This document shows positions 48,205-60,570 of a stretch of 64,000 nucleotides of DNA, piece after piece (position 1 is the first letter of the stretch; the number at the start of each line of letters is the position of its first letter). Origin of the DNA: Rattus norvegicus. Taxonomy: Eukaryota > Chordata > Mammalia > Rodentia > Muridae. Below the pieces are notes generated by a model. It did no database searches. It saw only the letters and a program-made list of their open reading frames with translations, and had not been told where the DNA came from. The position numbers were made by a program, and so were the translations under genes. The DNA lies in the NCBI RefSeq assembly GCF_036323735.1, contig NC_086022.1, positions 65,979,202 to 66,043,201 of the forward strand. The letters run 5' to 3'.

Positions 48205-48325
48205 CTTTATTTTTGTAGCTCAGTCTGCTCTCAAGCTTTGCTGTGCTGCTGAGGAGGATGGACTTCAGATCCTTCTGCCAAGTGCTGGGATTCCAGGCAT
48301 GGGCCACCATGCCCGATTCACTGAT
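48205..48325 (-). mobile_element. B1-related SINE, diverged, minus orientation
   Basis: The plus strand reads GTAGCTCAGTCTGCTCTCAA, then CTTCAGATCCTTCTGCC, AAGTGCTGGGATTCCAGGCA and CCACCATGCCCGATT, the reverse complement of a B1/proto-B1-type 7SL SINE. The 5' part is degraded. Confidence 0.8.
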
Positions 48326-49094
48326 TTACCAAGTCTTTTGGGAAAGAGATATATTACAAGCTTAACAAGAAACTGTGGTAGCGTCTACATGCAGCTCAAT
48401 CTTGTTCACCTCTGCTAATTTCCTTGGTTTTTCCCTGCCCTGTTCCTCTTCGGTGGATACAGCTGTTACCTCTTTGCTTTCCAATCCTCATGTATCCTTC
48501 TCCCCCGTGCTCCTCCTCTTTAAATGTCAGAGTGCTGTTCTGCTCATTCTTAGTCACTATAGCCTCAGTTTGCTTATCTTTCCCTATGGTCTAATGTGAG
48601 GAAATCACATAAGAAGAACAAATACTATGTTCCCTTGTTTCTCATCAGTTTACAACATTATGGAAGCATGTCTTTGGACTCTGAAAAGAGAGAATAGTTG
48701 CTGGGGGTTGCAAGGTCAGAAGCATAAAAGGGTCCTGAGAAACTAACTGCTAATGCCTCCTGCATCTTCCCTCTGGGTTACTAAACCATTAGAGCTATAG
48801 ACTCCTTTTAGTAGGTGGAACAGAGAGCATGGTGGAAGATTGTGAATTTTCAGTCAGTCTAATGCTCTGTTGGAAGCGTTAAATGACAATTGTGAATCAG
48901 AATGGGGATGTTTACTAAAATTCAAGACTATCTCAGGAAAGGACATAATTTAGGCCTTAATTGGTTAATTAATTAATTAATTAATTAATGTGTGATGAGT
49001 GGGTGTGCCTGTTAATGGTGGTACATGTGAACACATTTAACAAATGTCCAGACATTTGTAAAGACCAGAAATTAATGTTAGAATGTCTTAGTTG
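48326..49094. other. Single-copy DNA with (TTAA)n, no gene seen
   Basis: A (TTAA)6 run lies at 48962-48989. No supported exon. Confidence 0.5.
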
Positions 49095-49315
49095 CTTCTC
49101 TACTTCTTTGAGACAGAGTCCTTTATTGAACCTGATGCTTGCCATTTTGGATAAGCTACCTAGGCAGAGGAGGTAAGAAACATCTTGTCTATACCCCACA
49201 GTTTTGAGATTGCAGGTGTGCCCTGTCAAGTCTGGTTTTGAATGGTTGCTGAGGATCCAAATTCAGATCCTCATGTTTGTGCAGCAAGTATCCATGAGGT
49301 CATCTTCTAGGCCCA
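49095..49315 (-). mobile_element. B4 SINE, minus orientation
   Basis: The plus strand matches reverse-complement B4: TTTGAGACAGAGTCCTTTAT, then TGAACCTGATGCTTGCCATT, GCAGGTGTGCCC, GGTTGCTGAGGATCCAAATT, CAGATCCTCATGTTTGTGCA and GCAAGTATCCATGAGGTCAT. It is moderately to strongly diverged. Confidence 0.8.
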
Positions 49316-51373
49316 TTAGTTTTGCTTGTTTCTTTGTTTTTGAATCCTCTTGCATTACTCTATTCAGAACCTTTCTTCCTTCGCAAGAACTTCTGACCAA
49401 CAGGGTAACTTCTAACATTTGGGTACGTGGTGTCCAATCTAATAAGGTTGGCAGAGCCAGCTAACAGACAATTCTGCATGAGCTGCAGCTCGCATGTGAT
49501 AAACTTGGGAACTCAGTGGATTGTCTTTGCCCTTTCATCCCCATGTGGCCTATACCAATCAGCAGACTGTCTACTAGTCAAAATTCCTACATTAATCAGT
49601 TTCTCACTAACTGAAATTTATATTGTCTCCTAGGTGCTGCCAGCCTAGTGCTGAAGTTCTCAGTGGACAGAGACAGCATATTGTCAGTGACTCCCATAGT
49701 TCTTTATTTTCAAGCTTATTTTTTTTGTGTGCTTTCCCCTTCGTCGTTTCTTTCTGTCAGGTTCTCATCAGATGTCACTAACAAGCCACTGCCCATCCTT
49801 TCCGTTAAGATAAGGGCACCTTCCACTCACAGATACTTCACTTTGCAGGCATCAGGGACACAAGGATCACAGTACAGTGGCTGGAGAATTGCCTACTCAT
49901 GTTTCACATTGCTCAGATCTAAAGGGAGAGCTCATTCATTTGCTGAGATTGAAGACGTACTGTGTTCCTTGTTGCCATGATGAGTGGAGCTCGTATGCTG
50001 TCATTTTATGTGTGTCCTGACCACATGGCAAACCCTCAGTGGCATTTAGAAACTGTCTTCAAACAGCTGTGGGAGAAGGGAGGCACTGCTCCAAATTCTG
50101 TTGTTACTCTGTCAGTATCCAAGCTAGATTTGCATACTAATTATTTGGGGGGAAGTGGTTATACCCATTCTAAATCATTTACCCCTTAGATTCTAAGATT
50201 CTATCATTATTCATTTAAAGTCAACCATAGAAAAAACTGTATTGATTCAGTGTAATTTGTATTCACCAGTCCCTGAAGCTCAGTGTCTCCTCTTTAAATT
50301 CTTCACCAACACATTTATGTCTAGACTTCCAACTAACATTCATCACATTTAGTTTCCGCCAGCAGTATATTTTCGTTCGCAAGGGTAAGGGAGTTCAGCT
50401 CTTCACCTGGGTCTTCCTCTACTGCTCAATCTTAACTATCTCCTCACTTTATCCTGGGTACCACTTTCCACACAGTGATCTCAAGTGAAAGCTGCCCAGG
50501 AACCTCCAGTTTGAGAAACAGTTGTTAGAATTCTGCACCTTCCCAGATGAGGCTTCTTGGTGAAGAGCCTCTGTGCTCTCACCTGCCAGGCTCCATGGCA
50601 TCCTGCTCCCTCCATTGAATTCTGTGTCTGCTGTTCCCTCCAAATTTGTATAGTGAGTTTTTCCAGCATATTAGGTGGTTTTAATGTCCTCTGTCCTTTC
50701 ACTCAGTTTCTGCTCCTCTTGGTCTACAATAAAGTCTGTCTCTGTTTCACTCTAGACTTCCAAATCTGGGTGAATGTTATCACCAGGAATAGCTCCAAGG
50801 CTTCTTGAAAGCCTGAATTAAGATGTTGTCCCTCCTGCTTGTACTCCCCTCACTCTTATGCCTCTCTGGTCCAATCATCTGCATTCTTAATTAGTGCATG
50901 GACCTTCACTGCCACCACCACCCCATCATTGGCTAAGCAGCTTCTTTCCTCTTCGCTCCCTTCTTTTCTGGGTTTCAATGCTAGAACTCAATAAACCATT
51001 CTCTTCATTACTTCAGATCAGTTTCCTAACTCCTTCTAATGACTGCAAGGAGACAGCTTTGCCTAGACCACGCAAGTGGTGCTGGAGAAATGTCTCAACC
51101 ATGGAAAGCATACTCATTCCAAGTCACGGTATCCAGCCTCAAGCACACCCTGGGAAACTCTCCTTAGTCAGCACTATGATTTGTTCTCTCCCAAAGCTCA
51201 CTTGCTGAAGCAGCAACCTTGCCCCCACCCACACCACCACCTACACTCTGCTTCCTTCATATAACCCAGAAATCCTGTGGAGCCTACCTCATTAACATTT
51301 CTCAAATCCCTCCGCATTTGCACAGCTACTGCTTTAGAGGAGTAGCCTCTTTTCCCTCCATCCCTCTATTCAC

Positions 51374-51374
<1 letters not shown>
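49316..51374. other. Single-copy DNA, no gene seen
   Basis: Relatively GC-balanced sequence with many short open frames on both strands and no convincing splice-bounded exon. A weak B2/B3-like stretch (GGTGCTGGAGAAATGTCTCA) lies near 51077. Confidence 0.45.

Positions 51375-51430
<56 letters not shown>
51375..51430. repeat. (CA)28 microsatellite
   Basis: Uninterrupted CA run. It puts a His-Thr run into a frame at 51219-51566. Confidence 0.97.
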
Positions 51431-51431
<1 letters not shown>

Positions 51432-52830
51432 AGTTTGCATCCCTCTGGACCTGTTCATTACTACACAGTACAGAATGGAATCTTAGAAGTGAAAATCTGT
51501 GCACTAGCTAAAGATGTTCTTCTTGTGCTTTTTAGGGAGAAAAAAGAAAGCCAAACTCTTATATAATACTCTTTTGCCACAAATCATTACCCTAGTTTCT
51601 CTCTTTCCTCACTCTGGACATCTGCATATGCTTTCCATCTACAGCTCTCTGTTCCCTGCCTTCTCTAAACTCTACCCGCACCACGGCCTTTCTTCTGTGT
51701 GGGGGTTCTCCTGCTCCTCCCAACCAGCCTGGATAAGAACAGTCAGTTTTGCAATGGTTGAATTGGAAGGATTCCCCCAGGAAGCAACTCCTGCTGACTC
51801 CTTCCTCACATACAGGCAGCAATTAGAGAGTTCTACTGACACTTTTGATCTCATTACCAAAGTTTCTACATGGTAAACTGTTCCTTTGTTTTTTTTTTGT
51901 ACTGTCGGATAAACTGATACAAGACTTGCATTTTCATAGAGGTAAATAATCTTTACAAAGGGCTAAGAGAAAGTAACTCTACCATACATACTTAGATTCC
52001 TTTAAGCCTCAGGGTGTTTACCTATTGAATAGGAGTTTTAAGAACATCTGCTCGGAGCACAGCTGCTCTCATTAGATGAGGTATCATTGCCAACTGCCAA
52101 CAAACTATCAACTAGCTCTTGAAGGAATGCTATTACAATGCAATATGATGGATCAGGGAAAGCAGAACGTTCTCAGATCATTATTGCACAAAGGATGGTA
52201 GCTTTTATGAGAGGAGCTTTCTCGAAGTGATACTTCCAATGTTGTTGTCAGATATATAGCTGACAGTAGGTGTACTATTGCTTCTTATAAGTGCTGAAGT
52301 CTTAGATGATACATAAATGATTATTTCCTACAATGAACACTAAATGTAAAAGCTCCGAGCCAGATTTTGAGTTCTTGTGACCAAAAGAGCATCGCATGAA
52401 ACTCTTTCCCTCTTCAAGGAATACATCTCCCTTCTTACTCTCTATACATTTGTGGGGTAACTCAACTGTGAAACAGTATGTTCATCAAGCAACTGGGAAA
52501 TTGTTGCAAACTAAGCAGCTGGTTGGAGAAGAGTGAATTCTTAGACATTGGTCATGGATATGGAGCTAACGTGAAAAGACAGGCATTGTGCGTTGTGGTA
52601 GGGATGTGAAGACACCAAGCAGAATTTGGCACCTGTGTTTCAGTGAGCTTATGTATCCTGGTTAAAGTTTATCACTGCTTAAATTTACTTTTTTATGTTT
52701 ACCCCAAAGTGCATTATTTATTGCAAGAAACTACACTGTTTAATTCTCATCTGACAATAATCACATAGCAAGAAATTTCCTATCTGTTCACCTAAATACA
52801 AGATTCCTAGAGAAAAAATTCTCCCCCCAC

Positions 52831-52832
<2 letters not shown>
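51431..52832. other. Single-copy DNA, no gene seen
   Basis: No named repeat. The 120-residue frame at 51514-51876 has no splice or homology support. Confidence 0.5.

Positions 52833-52880
<48 letters not shown>
52833..52880. repeat. (GT)24 microsatellite
   Basis: Uninterrupted GT run after CCCCCCACCTCT. Confidence 0.97.
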
Positions 52881-52883
<3 letters not shown>

Positions 52884-53839
52884 ACATATGTTACTTCTAA
52901 GATCCTATGGAATTCCGTGCCATTGGTAGTTTAGCACAATGTTTTAGGTTACTTTCACACTTTAGGATCAATTATCATAACATCATAGATTATTCAGACA
53001 GGGAATGACAAATATTTATTTGTTGCCAACTCCCATATAACAGGTCAATTCCAGTCCCTTCTGCCACCTCTAACTAGCAGGCTTTCACCTCGGGCCAAAC
53101 AAATTCCTATGTAGCTTCATTATAATCTACACTCTGCCTCAACAACAGTAACCGTTATGGCACTCTTTGACGGTGAGATTAATTTTAGTTGTCACGATGT
53201 CCATCTCATCAAAATGACTCAGAAGACAAAGTCACCTGCCGAGGCCAGTGACCAGCATTCCATCCTCAAGGCCCACATAGTGAAAGGAGAGAGTGAGATT
53301 TCACAAATTGTCCTCTGGTTTCTGCAGGCATTCCTTGACAGGTGTCACCCCCACCCCCCCACACACACACTAAACTTCTACCAATTTCTCATGGCCATAG
53401 CTCGTACACAAATGATTTTAGAAAACAAAATGTTTCACTTATTATTTCCGGAACTTTTGCTTACTGCTCCATCGGATTATCACTGCTCCTTCAGTGCTTC
53501 ATTCCGCAAGCCTTTATTATGTGTAGACCATGTGTGCTGTCAGAGATAAAGATATGTAAAACAGGATTTCTTCTTTCAAGTAGCAAACCAGTTTGTTAAT
53601 ATCCTTTTTCTAGAAAATGATTTGAAACAGTTTGAATGGAAAAAAACCACTCAGGATGTGATCTACCCATTCCCAACTGTGATAAAAATGCCAGATCTTC
53701 CTACTTGATCTCATTTCTACTAATGAAGGCTGGATCTGTGTCGGTTCTGTTGCATTAGATAGCCGTTTGCTGGTCAAGTGAAAACCCTCACGCCAGTTGA
53801 ATTAGATATGGCTCTCTGCCTTTCTCCCTGGTCACCCAG
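52881..53839. other. Intron-like DNA upstream of the candidate exon
   Basis: Contains a C/CA-rich simple stretch at 53345-53370 and an unsupported 130-residue frame at 53157-53549. The last 30 bases (about 53810-53839) are pyrimidine-rich and end CACCCAG, a good splice acceptor. Confidence 0.45.
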
Positions 53840-53934
53840 GTGTTATCAACACTGTGCTAACATGGAGACAGAAGACTTAGAAAAGCTGGATAGTGGACGC
53901 AAGCTCCTAGAACGATTAGCTACTATTAGCCGAG
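53840..53934 (+). CDS. Candidate internal exon with start codon of an unidentified gene
   Basis: This 95-bp segment lies between a pyrimidine-rich acceptor (TTTCTCCCTGGTCACCCAG|G) and a donor (CCGAG|GTATAA, GT at 53935-53936). The first in-frame ATG (53862-53864) has A at -3 and G at +4. It opens a frame of 24 codons plus one base that begins METEDLEKLDSG and ends LLERLATISR, a charged, probably helical N-terminus with no signal peptide. The same frame is open back to the acceptor (CYQHCAN). However, joining to the candidate first exon at 2530-2719 places an in-frame TAA (2706-2708) upstream, which favours initiation at the ATG. The donor is only moderate. I do not recognise the protein. The coding remainder would lie beyond this window. 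A chance exon-like segment cannot be excluded. Confidence 0.4.
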
Positions 53935-56041
53935 GTATAAATTTTCAGCAAGTATAGCAATTGTTGACTTGTTTTCTTCAAAATTATGGGAAAATATAAA
54001 AATAGAAACTTCACAATAGATGGTAAATGAAAAACATAGGTGTTGACATATCAGCATTTGCAATTCTGGTAACTCCTGAGAATGTCAGAGTTGTCCTCAG
54101 TGTACTAGGTCCTTGGTACTTGGGAACTCATAATTGACATCTCTTGTATCTGCAAATGTGTTCATGGCTTTTTATTTAGGATGGTTCTAGATTTTCTTTC
54201 AATTCCTTTTGTCTCTGACTCCTTGTACCTTTTCATTTTCCATTACTTTCATACTGGACTTGTCTTAACTAAAACCTTCTGGATATTTGTTACAGAAATT
54301 ATCTTCTCTTTACCTACTGTGGAGATGGTCTGCTTCAGTCATTTAGTTCTAGTTCCTGGCTTTGTTCTGATTCCCTTGATCCCAGTAATAATTGAACTCA
54401 CATAACATTATTTAACTATTTATTTATAATGGGCCTGGAAGTATGAGACCACTGCTTTTGAACAGAGAAAGTCATTCGATATATCAGTGTCAGTTTGTGG
54501 GGTAAAATACCAATGCCTGACCCATTTTTAAAAACCATGCATCCCACCCCATCACAGAAATCCATTGCTCTAACTTCAGAGTTTGGATTTGGCATGGTTG
54601 AGCTTTTCTGCTTATATGTTAAGGTAAATGATCAAATAAATACCTTCATTATTCTGTGTCTCATAATGGAGGCAGAGGGGTCCAAATTCCTCACAAAAGT
54701 CACAGCATACAACATTGAAGAGGAGGTGATAGAAACAAGTTATATGAAGGAAAGGACACATTTGTAGAAGAGGCATGAGCACCAGGAGTCTGTGGAATCT
54801 GCCTGCGTTTCTCTGCATCCTTTAGTTTGTACTGCGCTGTGAGCATCCAGGAAGAGGACAGTCACTGTGCTTGCAAAGCTTTCTCATGGTGCCTCTGCTG
54901 CAGCTGTCAGATGGAGGAGACTTAATTGATGAAATCTATTTATACCCAAGGATAAACTTAGAAAACCAAGCTCTGCTGTCAAAACTCACATACTCAGTGG
55001 ATCCCCTTCTTCAAGTCTCTAGCATCTCAGAGACAACATCTACAGTTTACCTCGTAGGCTACTTTTGAAGTAACCAAAAACTTGGAATATAGTTAGATGT
55101 GCCAGATTGGAATGCAGTTTATGATGATGCGCAATCTGGGTTCAAATTGTATTCAAGAAGCTGTTCTTAAGTCGATCAACAACTTCATCAGTAACATAAA
55201 GCTAGTAGTCTCGACCATTCAGTGTTTTCATGGAATGATTAGGTTACACCATATAAAACACTTTTCATGATGGCTACATGCATGGCTAGCCCTCCATACA
55301 AATTATTGGTACTTTTGATTCCTCATTACTAATCGACCTCTACTTCTGAGGGGAAAATGGAATATAGAACAAAAAGTTTTCTGAGTACCTGGATTACAAG
55401 ACCAAGATGCACAAAACTATGTGACAGTATAATGACGTAGCCATGGATGGAGTGTTTCTTTGGCATGTTTCTTTGTGTGTAAAATATAAAGTATGTGTGA
55501 GTCAATGTTTTGCACTGCCACGGATTTTTTTTAAAGCACTGGAAGTGATCCTCAATACGACCAGCTGATGAGTCCTCACAAAATACACCTACAAAAATAC
55601 ACTTAAAAAATTAAAATAGTACTAAAGTATGTAGTGTAATTAAGAAATCATATTCTTAACGTGTCCTTAAAGGAGTGCTGTGGGAGCACTCCTATCAAAT
55701 TTACAAATCACAGCTACACATTAACTCCTAAATAACTTTATAAAGGAAGGTCTGTGTCTTGAATTTCCAGAATAATATTGGAGTGAGAATTCTTCAATCA
55801 TGTAAAGAGAATTTCATCATGTCAAAACCAGGACAGACACTGCATGAGAAGGAGAAATTCCCCATACAACTGTGACTCGGGGTCACCACCCTTAAAGAGC
55901 AGGCTCATGAAATGGGACCTGCGATCACAATTAGTAAAGTTAAAAATGATGCCTTCACATTCAATGATGTTTCTGATTCCTGCAATTTCTGATCTTCTAA
56001 GGTGGAAATCTGGGTGTGTATATATGTATTTGTATATTGCT
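53935..56041. other. AT-rich DNA downstream of the candidate exon, no further exon seen
   Basis: No splice-bounded open segment continues the reading frame of the exon at 53840. The frames at 54181-54818 and 55844-56129 are unsupported. Confidence 0.45.
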
Positions 56042-56182
56042 TTTTTGAGATGAGGTTTCTCTGTGTAGTGGTGCCTGTCCTGGAACTCTCATTGTAGACT
56101 AGGTTGGCCTTGAACTCACAGGAATCCACCTGTCTCTGCCTCCCGAGTACTGGGATTAAAATAATATGCCACCATACCCGGT
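56042..56182 (-). mobile_element. B1 SINE, minus orientation
   Basis: The plus strand reads TTTTTGAGATGAGGTTTCTC, then TGTGTAGTGGTGCCTGTCCT, GGAACTCTCATTGTAGACTA, GGTTGGCCTTGAACTCACAG and GTCTCTGCCTCCCGAGTACT, ending CACCATACCCGG. Reverse complement of B1, mild divergence. Confidence 0.95.
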
Positions 56183-56364
56183 AGGTTTATATTTTTTAAT
56201 CTCAGCTCCTAGCAGAGAATCATTTTCTTTTGCATTTTGATGTTGTACATGAAATATTACTTGAATCTCATAGATCAGAAACATGAACCCATAAAAATGA
56301 GGAAACACAAACCAGAGAAAGAAGCAGAGGAGAATTCAGGGAAGAAAGGAAATTCAAAGATGGT

Positions 56365-56575
56365 TGAACCCTGGGTCAAAGCTCAACTTTCTGTCTGTGT
56401 GACCTTGCACTGATTATTTACCTTCTGTGAATCTCAAGGTTCCCACGAGCAGGTTGAAATAAACAGCACTGTGCTTATTGGATTGTAAAGTGAATGAAAT
56501 ACTGAAAGTTTCTAGTGTAGAGACTGGAGAGCAGTGGATGCTCAGTAATTTGTAGTGACTATTTTCTGAACGTTG
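56365..56575 (+). mobile_element. MIR SINE (ancient), plus orientation
   Basis: MIR landmarks in order: TTGAACCCTGGGTCAAAGC, GTCTGTGTGACCTTGCACTG, ACCTTCTGTGAATCTCAAGG, TTGTAAAGTGAATGAAATAC and GTGGATGCTCAGTAATTTGT. This follows the consensus path from 'gggttcgaatcc' through 'tgtgtgaccttgggcaa' to 'cgctcaataaatgt'. It is almost full length but strongly diverged. Confidence 0.8.
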
Positions 56576-56849
56576 AGGGGGAAATTTTGTTCGTCATATA
56601 CTATGTTGATCCTAGATCATGGTCATGTGGTGTGTAACTTTTCAAACTGTCAGAGGAAACAATGATTCTAATATCCATCCACTTTGCTTGCATTCATTGT
56701 AAATAATGAGACTGATTTTGTTAGCAGTGCAGCTATTCCAGTTGCTATTTTTTTTTGAGTGGGATTATTTAGTAAATATTCTTTGGAGAAGAATTCGCTC
56801 GTGATTTTAGCACCGCTGCCGCTGCTCTGCCATTCTTGCTGGCGTGATC

Positions 56850-56960
56850 CGTTGGAAAGAGTCCATGATTTTGAATCAGATATCTTGTTTGAATGCTAAC
56901 TGAACCACTTACTGGCTTCTGTTTCAGGGCTAAAGCATTTAACCTTTGAGAATATGTAAA
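56850..56960 (+). mobile_element. MIR SINE fragment, plus orientation
   Basis: Contains ATGATTTTGAATCAGATATC, TTGTTTGAATGCTAACTGAA, CCACTTACTGGCTTCTGT and AAGCATTTAACCTTTGAGAA, matching the MIR 5' and core region. It lies 275 bp downstream of another MIR in the same orientation. Confidence 0.6.
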
Positions 56961-57594
56961 TTGAGATGGAACTAGAAATAAGCAGCACTGCTCCAAAGCG
57001 TGAGACAGTAAGACATTGTGTGTGCATTTCTAAGGGGGCAAAGCACCGTAAACGCGGATGATGATTATTGCTGTGGACCCAGGACCGCAAGTAAATGGCT
57101 TCCTTACCTCTTAGGTACTGCGGCGTCCCTGAGATGTGAGACGTGAAGAATGTCTCTGTGTCCCCACCCCCAATGACCTGACAAGTTTTTAAAACAGCTC
57201 CAAATCTTCTAATTGGATTACCCAGATGTCTTCATTTCAGACCTCATTAAAATTTTTTAATTACTCTTTTTTTTAACTTCCTTCACATTTCAAACTATTT
57301 CATTTTAAATATAGTAAGGGAAAATAATATTTTGTTACAACTCTAGTGGAAAATTCCACAATACATCAGGAATGAAGGTTGAGCATCCTGCCCCGGAGCA
57401 CCTGAAGGTTTGCTGACATCCCGGAGGCGCTAGAGGAGATAAAGACTACACTCACTACTTCCTCTCCCTCCTCTGAGGTGCAGCATCACCTCCTTCAGAA
57501 GTTCGAGGACCAGCAAGGAAGAGGCACTCCCCTCAGACTGCTCTTACTCTTTGTAGTAGCATTATTTCTTAGCTTCTTGCCTCTGAGACTTAAT
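56961..57594. other. Single-copy DNA, locally GC-richer, no gene seen
   Basis: Short GC-richer patches with a few CpGs at about 57110-57140 and 57380-57510. No open exon with splice sites was found. Confidence 0.45.
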
Positions 57595-58110
57595 ATTCTC
57601 AGATCAAAGCTGCCAATCAACAGCTATCAGAATGGCATAAAATAGCTTTAAGGAGTGTAAATGATAATCTGTGTTAAATGAACACAGAAATACCAATCGC
57701 ACAGGGGACAGTCTGAAAAACACAAGCGATTGTAGAATAGAGGAGGGGCACATACAGAATAAAAGAATGGAGTGTTTGGCATTTTGTTTCCAGGTAACAG
57801 AAAGTATATGCCCATTTATCAGGGAGGAAAGATCCTCAAAACTCAAAAGTAAAAAAGTAAAAGAAACTTTGGTCATGTCAGAAAAATAAGAACTCACAAG
57901 AATGAATAAATAAAAAAATTTAAAAAATAAATTGATTCATAGTAACTTTTTTAGTCATTACACTAAACGTGAATGAACTACATGATTCAAAAATGACAGA
58001 GATTGTCAGATGGTGCCTAAGAATAGGCTAATACATCCATGTATGAAAAATAATTAGAAGAAATATAGGAGGTTTCATAGCAAAGAAGAGAGATCAGTGT
58101 TGTATGAAAT
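57595..58110 (+). mobile_element. Possible ancient L1-type fragment
   Basis: A-rich plus strand with a weak match to old L1 ORF2 endonuclease sequence (ATTACACTAAACGTGAATGA, ACTACATGATTCAAAAATGA). No open frame survives. The assignment rests on composition and one short stretch. Confidence 0.3.
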
Positions 58111-59879
58111 TTTAGATGATTTGTGATTTATTCAAAATTCATTCTGCTCGAACAATCTGGATTAGAAAAAATATGACCTTTGACTTGGACAAAACTGCTC
58201 TAAACTTCATACTTTTCATGATGCATTTATAGTTTTATTAAGCACATAGAGGACTTCCACTTTCCAGTGTATATTGTGACTAGCAGCTTTACTTTTCGTT
58301 AGATCAGTACATGTTTAGAGTAACTTATGCCACAATGGTCTTCACTACCTAGTTCTCTGACTGACTGCAGGAGAGGAGAATGAAAATACCATTTTGTTTG
58401 AACTAGTAATTTTTAAAACACATTTATATTAACTATTATCTTTTGAACTATTCTTACTATGGAAATTAAATTTCATTTTTGGGGGTGTCCTCAACCTCAT
58501 TGTTAAAATAATTTAAAAATATATAGAAGGAAGTTCAAAAATGGTTTTATGAGATTTTGAGAGAAAAACTACAGTACAGGCAAGCTTAACATCTGAGCAG
58601 TGGCCGGCAGGAATTAGATGTAGATAAAGTCTTACTTTCTTCATTAGTCATGGAGGTCAGAGAAATAGCAAGACATACCATCATATCGAGGGAACAAGCT
58701 TAAGAGATCTAATCCACAGATCTAAAGTCATGGTCATTCAATCTCAGCCTCTGTGTCCGGGGGGTGAAGGGGTTATCAAGAATCCATGATTAGAAATAGA
58801 AATAGGGAGCAGTTATGAAAAACAGAAAAACAACCCCATAGTGGGAACAAGGTAGAGCTGAGGAGAGAACTTAAAGGGCATCCAGCTACATGGTGAACTG
58901 CCTGTTGTCCTCTATAGAACATTATTTGTATTTCAGGATTGTTTTCTCCAGCACATGCTGTGTTACTCAGATTAAACAAAGGTTAGAAGAAGCGTCTAGA
59001 ATTCGTCTTAGAACTGGCTCTTTTCCTGGGCAGAATTTTAACATTTCTGTTGAGTCCCTCTTCTACCAAAATAGTAATACTTGAATATCTTATGTTAAAT
59101 TTCATTAAGGCCTTGAAGGAGATCTGATTGAAAGGGAGTATTATGAAAAGAATAATTAAAATTCTAGACAATTTCCTACTTTCTTTTTATCATCTTCAAC
59201 TTTGAAACTCTTTCTTTTGGTATTTAATAAGAAAACAAATTTTGCAATTGTGTGTTGCCAAGTTGCCATATGGCTATCATAAGCTTGGGCCCTAGGAATC
59301 TCTCACTGTTTCAATGTGGTGTAGAATTTAGTTGGAAACATAAGAGCTTGAGTCCCAGGCTCTCTGAGTCATAGTATAATGTGATCCTAGACTGACTTGT
59401 TTGCACATTTAAACTTGAGGAACTCTTCTTTGAGAGATTTTTATTTTAGCTGATATATTAATTCTGTAATTAAAATCATAACTTTTTTCATAGTCAAAAT
59501 ATTAAATGTTCAGAATGATTTTTATTCCACATTCCCCTTTTGCTGTTTTAATAGAATTTTTGAATCAAAGACTAAATGTGGAAATTCGAGTTCCCTCAAA
59601 CCCAGAGCAATATGTGAGACTATTTTGAATTGGCTAATTGTTTCCCAAAGAAGATTTATAGATAAATAATTTCTAAACAATCAAATACACTGTAGCTTCT
59701 GTCTGCAATGCATAAGAACTGGTCACAGAACACCAGATGCTGGGGCTGATAAGTAAGTAGTCCTGATGCTGAAACACTTGCCCACTATTTACAGATCTTC
59801 TATCTCCTGTTGTTGACAGACAAGTATTCATATATCATGAGCACCAGTTCCACATTTTCACTCACACCAAGTAACTCCA
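58111..59879. other. AT-rich DNA, no gene seen
   Basis: No named repeat and no supported exon. Confidence 0.5.
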
Positions 59880-60570
59880 AATTCTCAGTTCAAAACAGAA
59901 CATAAAAATCTAAAAAAATAAAATGCCACCTTCCAAAATTAATAATTCAGTAACAATTGACCCAGTGAGAATGACCTCAACTACCCTCTAGGAAATCCTT
60001 TACAAAACAGCTTATAACTGTATTTGAACAATTCAACAATATTTAAAACAAAGAGGTAAGTGAAATAGGAACATCAACACAAGCTATGACAGTATAATTC
60101 AGTGAAGGGATATAAACACAGAAGAAATACCAAATTAAAATTATGCTAGAAGTCAAAATTTAATAAGGTCAATTAAACTCTCAAAGACAATCTTCACCAA
60201 TAGAATGAATCATGTGCAAAAAAAAGTATGAAACAAAGTAGTGGAATTGTAACACTCAGTAAGAGTTCATTATTATTTGCATAAATCTATGAAAGAAACT
60301 CAGGAAAACATTAGGACACCATGTGAAGACCTAAGTTTCAGATTATAGAAACTTAGCAAAGAAGAATAACATATGAGAAGAGTACCATTCCAAAGACAGA
60401 AAATATGTTCCAGTGAAATCATAGAAGAAAAATTTCTACACCTATATAGAGTGATGCCTGTCTGGGTACAACAATCCTATGGAATTCTAAATGGATTGAG
60501 AGAAAATTATCTCTCCATGGACATATGCTATTTAAACTATTAAAAACATAGAATAAAGAAAGCTTTTAAC
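59880..60570 (+). pseudogene. Decayed L1: ORF1 region, 5' part
   Basis: Clear DNA match to rodent L1 ORF1 between about 60150 and 60470: AGTCAAAATTTAATAAGGTC, AATTAAACTCTCAAAGACAA, CACCAATAGAATGAATCATG, GACACCATGTGAAGACCTAA, then AAATATGTTCCAGTGAAATC. The start at 59880 is approximate. Frameshifts and stops leave no reading frame. It is interrupted at about 60570 by another L1 3' end and resumes after it. Confidence 0.75.

Noticed and set aside
53157..53549. 130-residue plus-strand open frame
   Set aside because: No splice sites bound it, it runs through a C/CA-rich simple stretch, and no domain is recognisable.
53840..53934. Endothelin-like reading of the candidate exon (CYQHC pattern)
   Set aside because: The C-x-x-x-C resemblance is too short, and mammalian endothelin genes do not match this sequence or context. 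Not used for naming.
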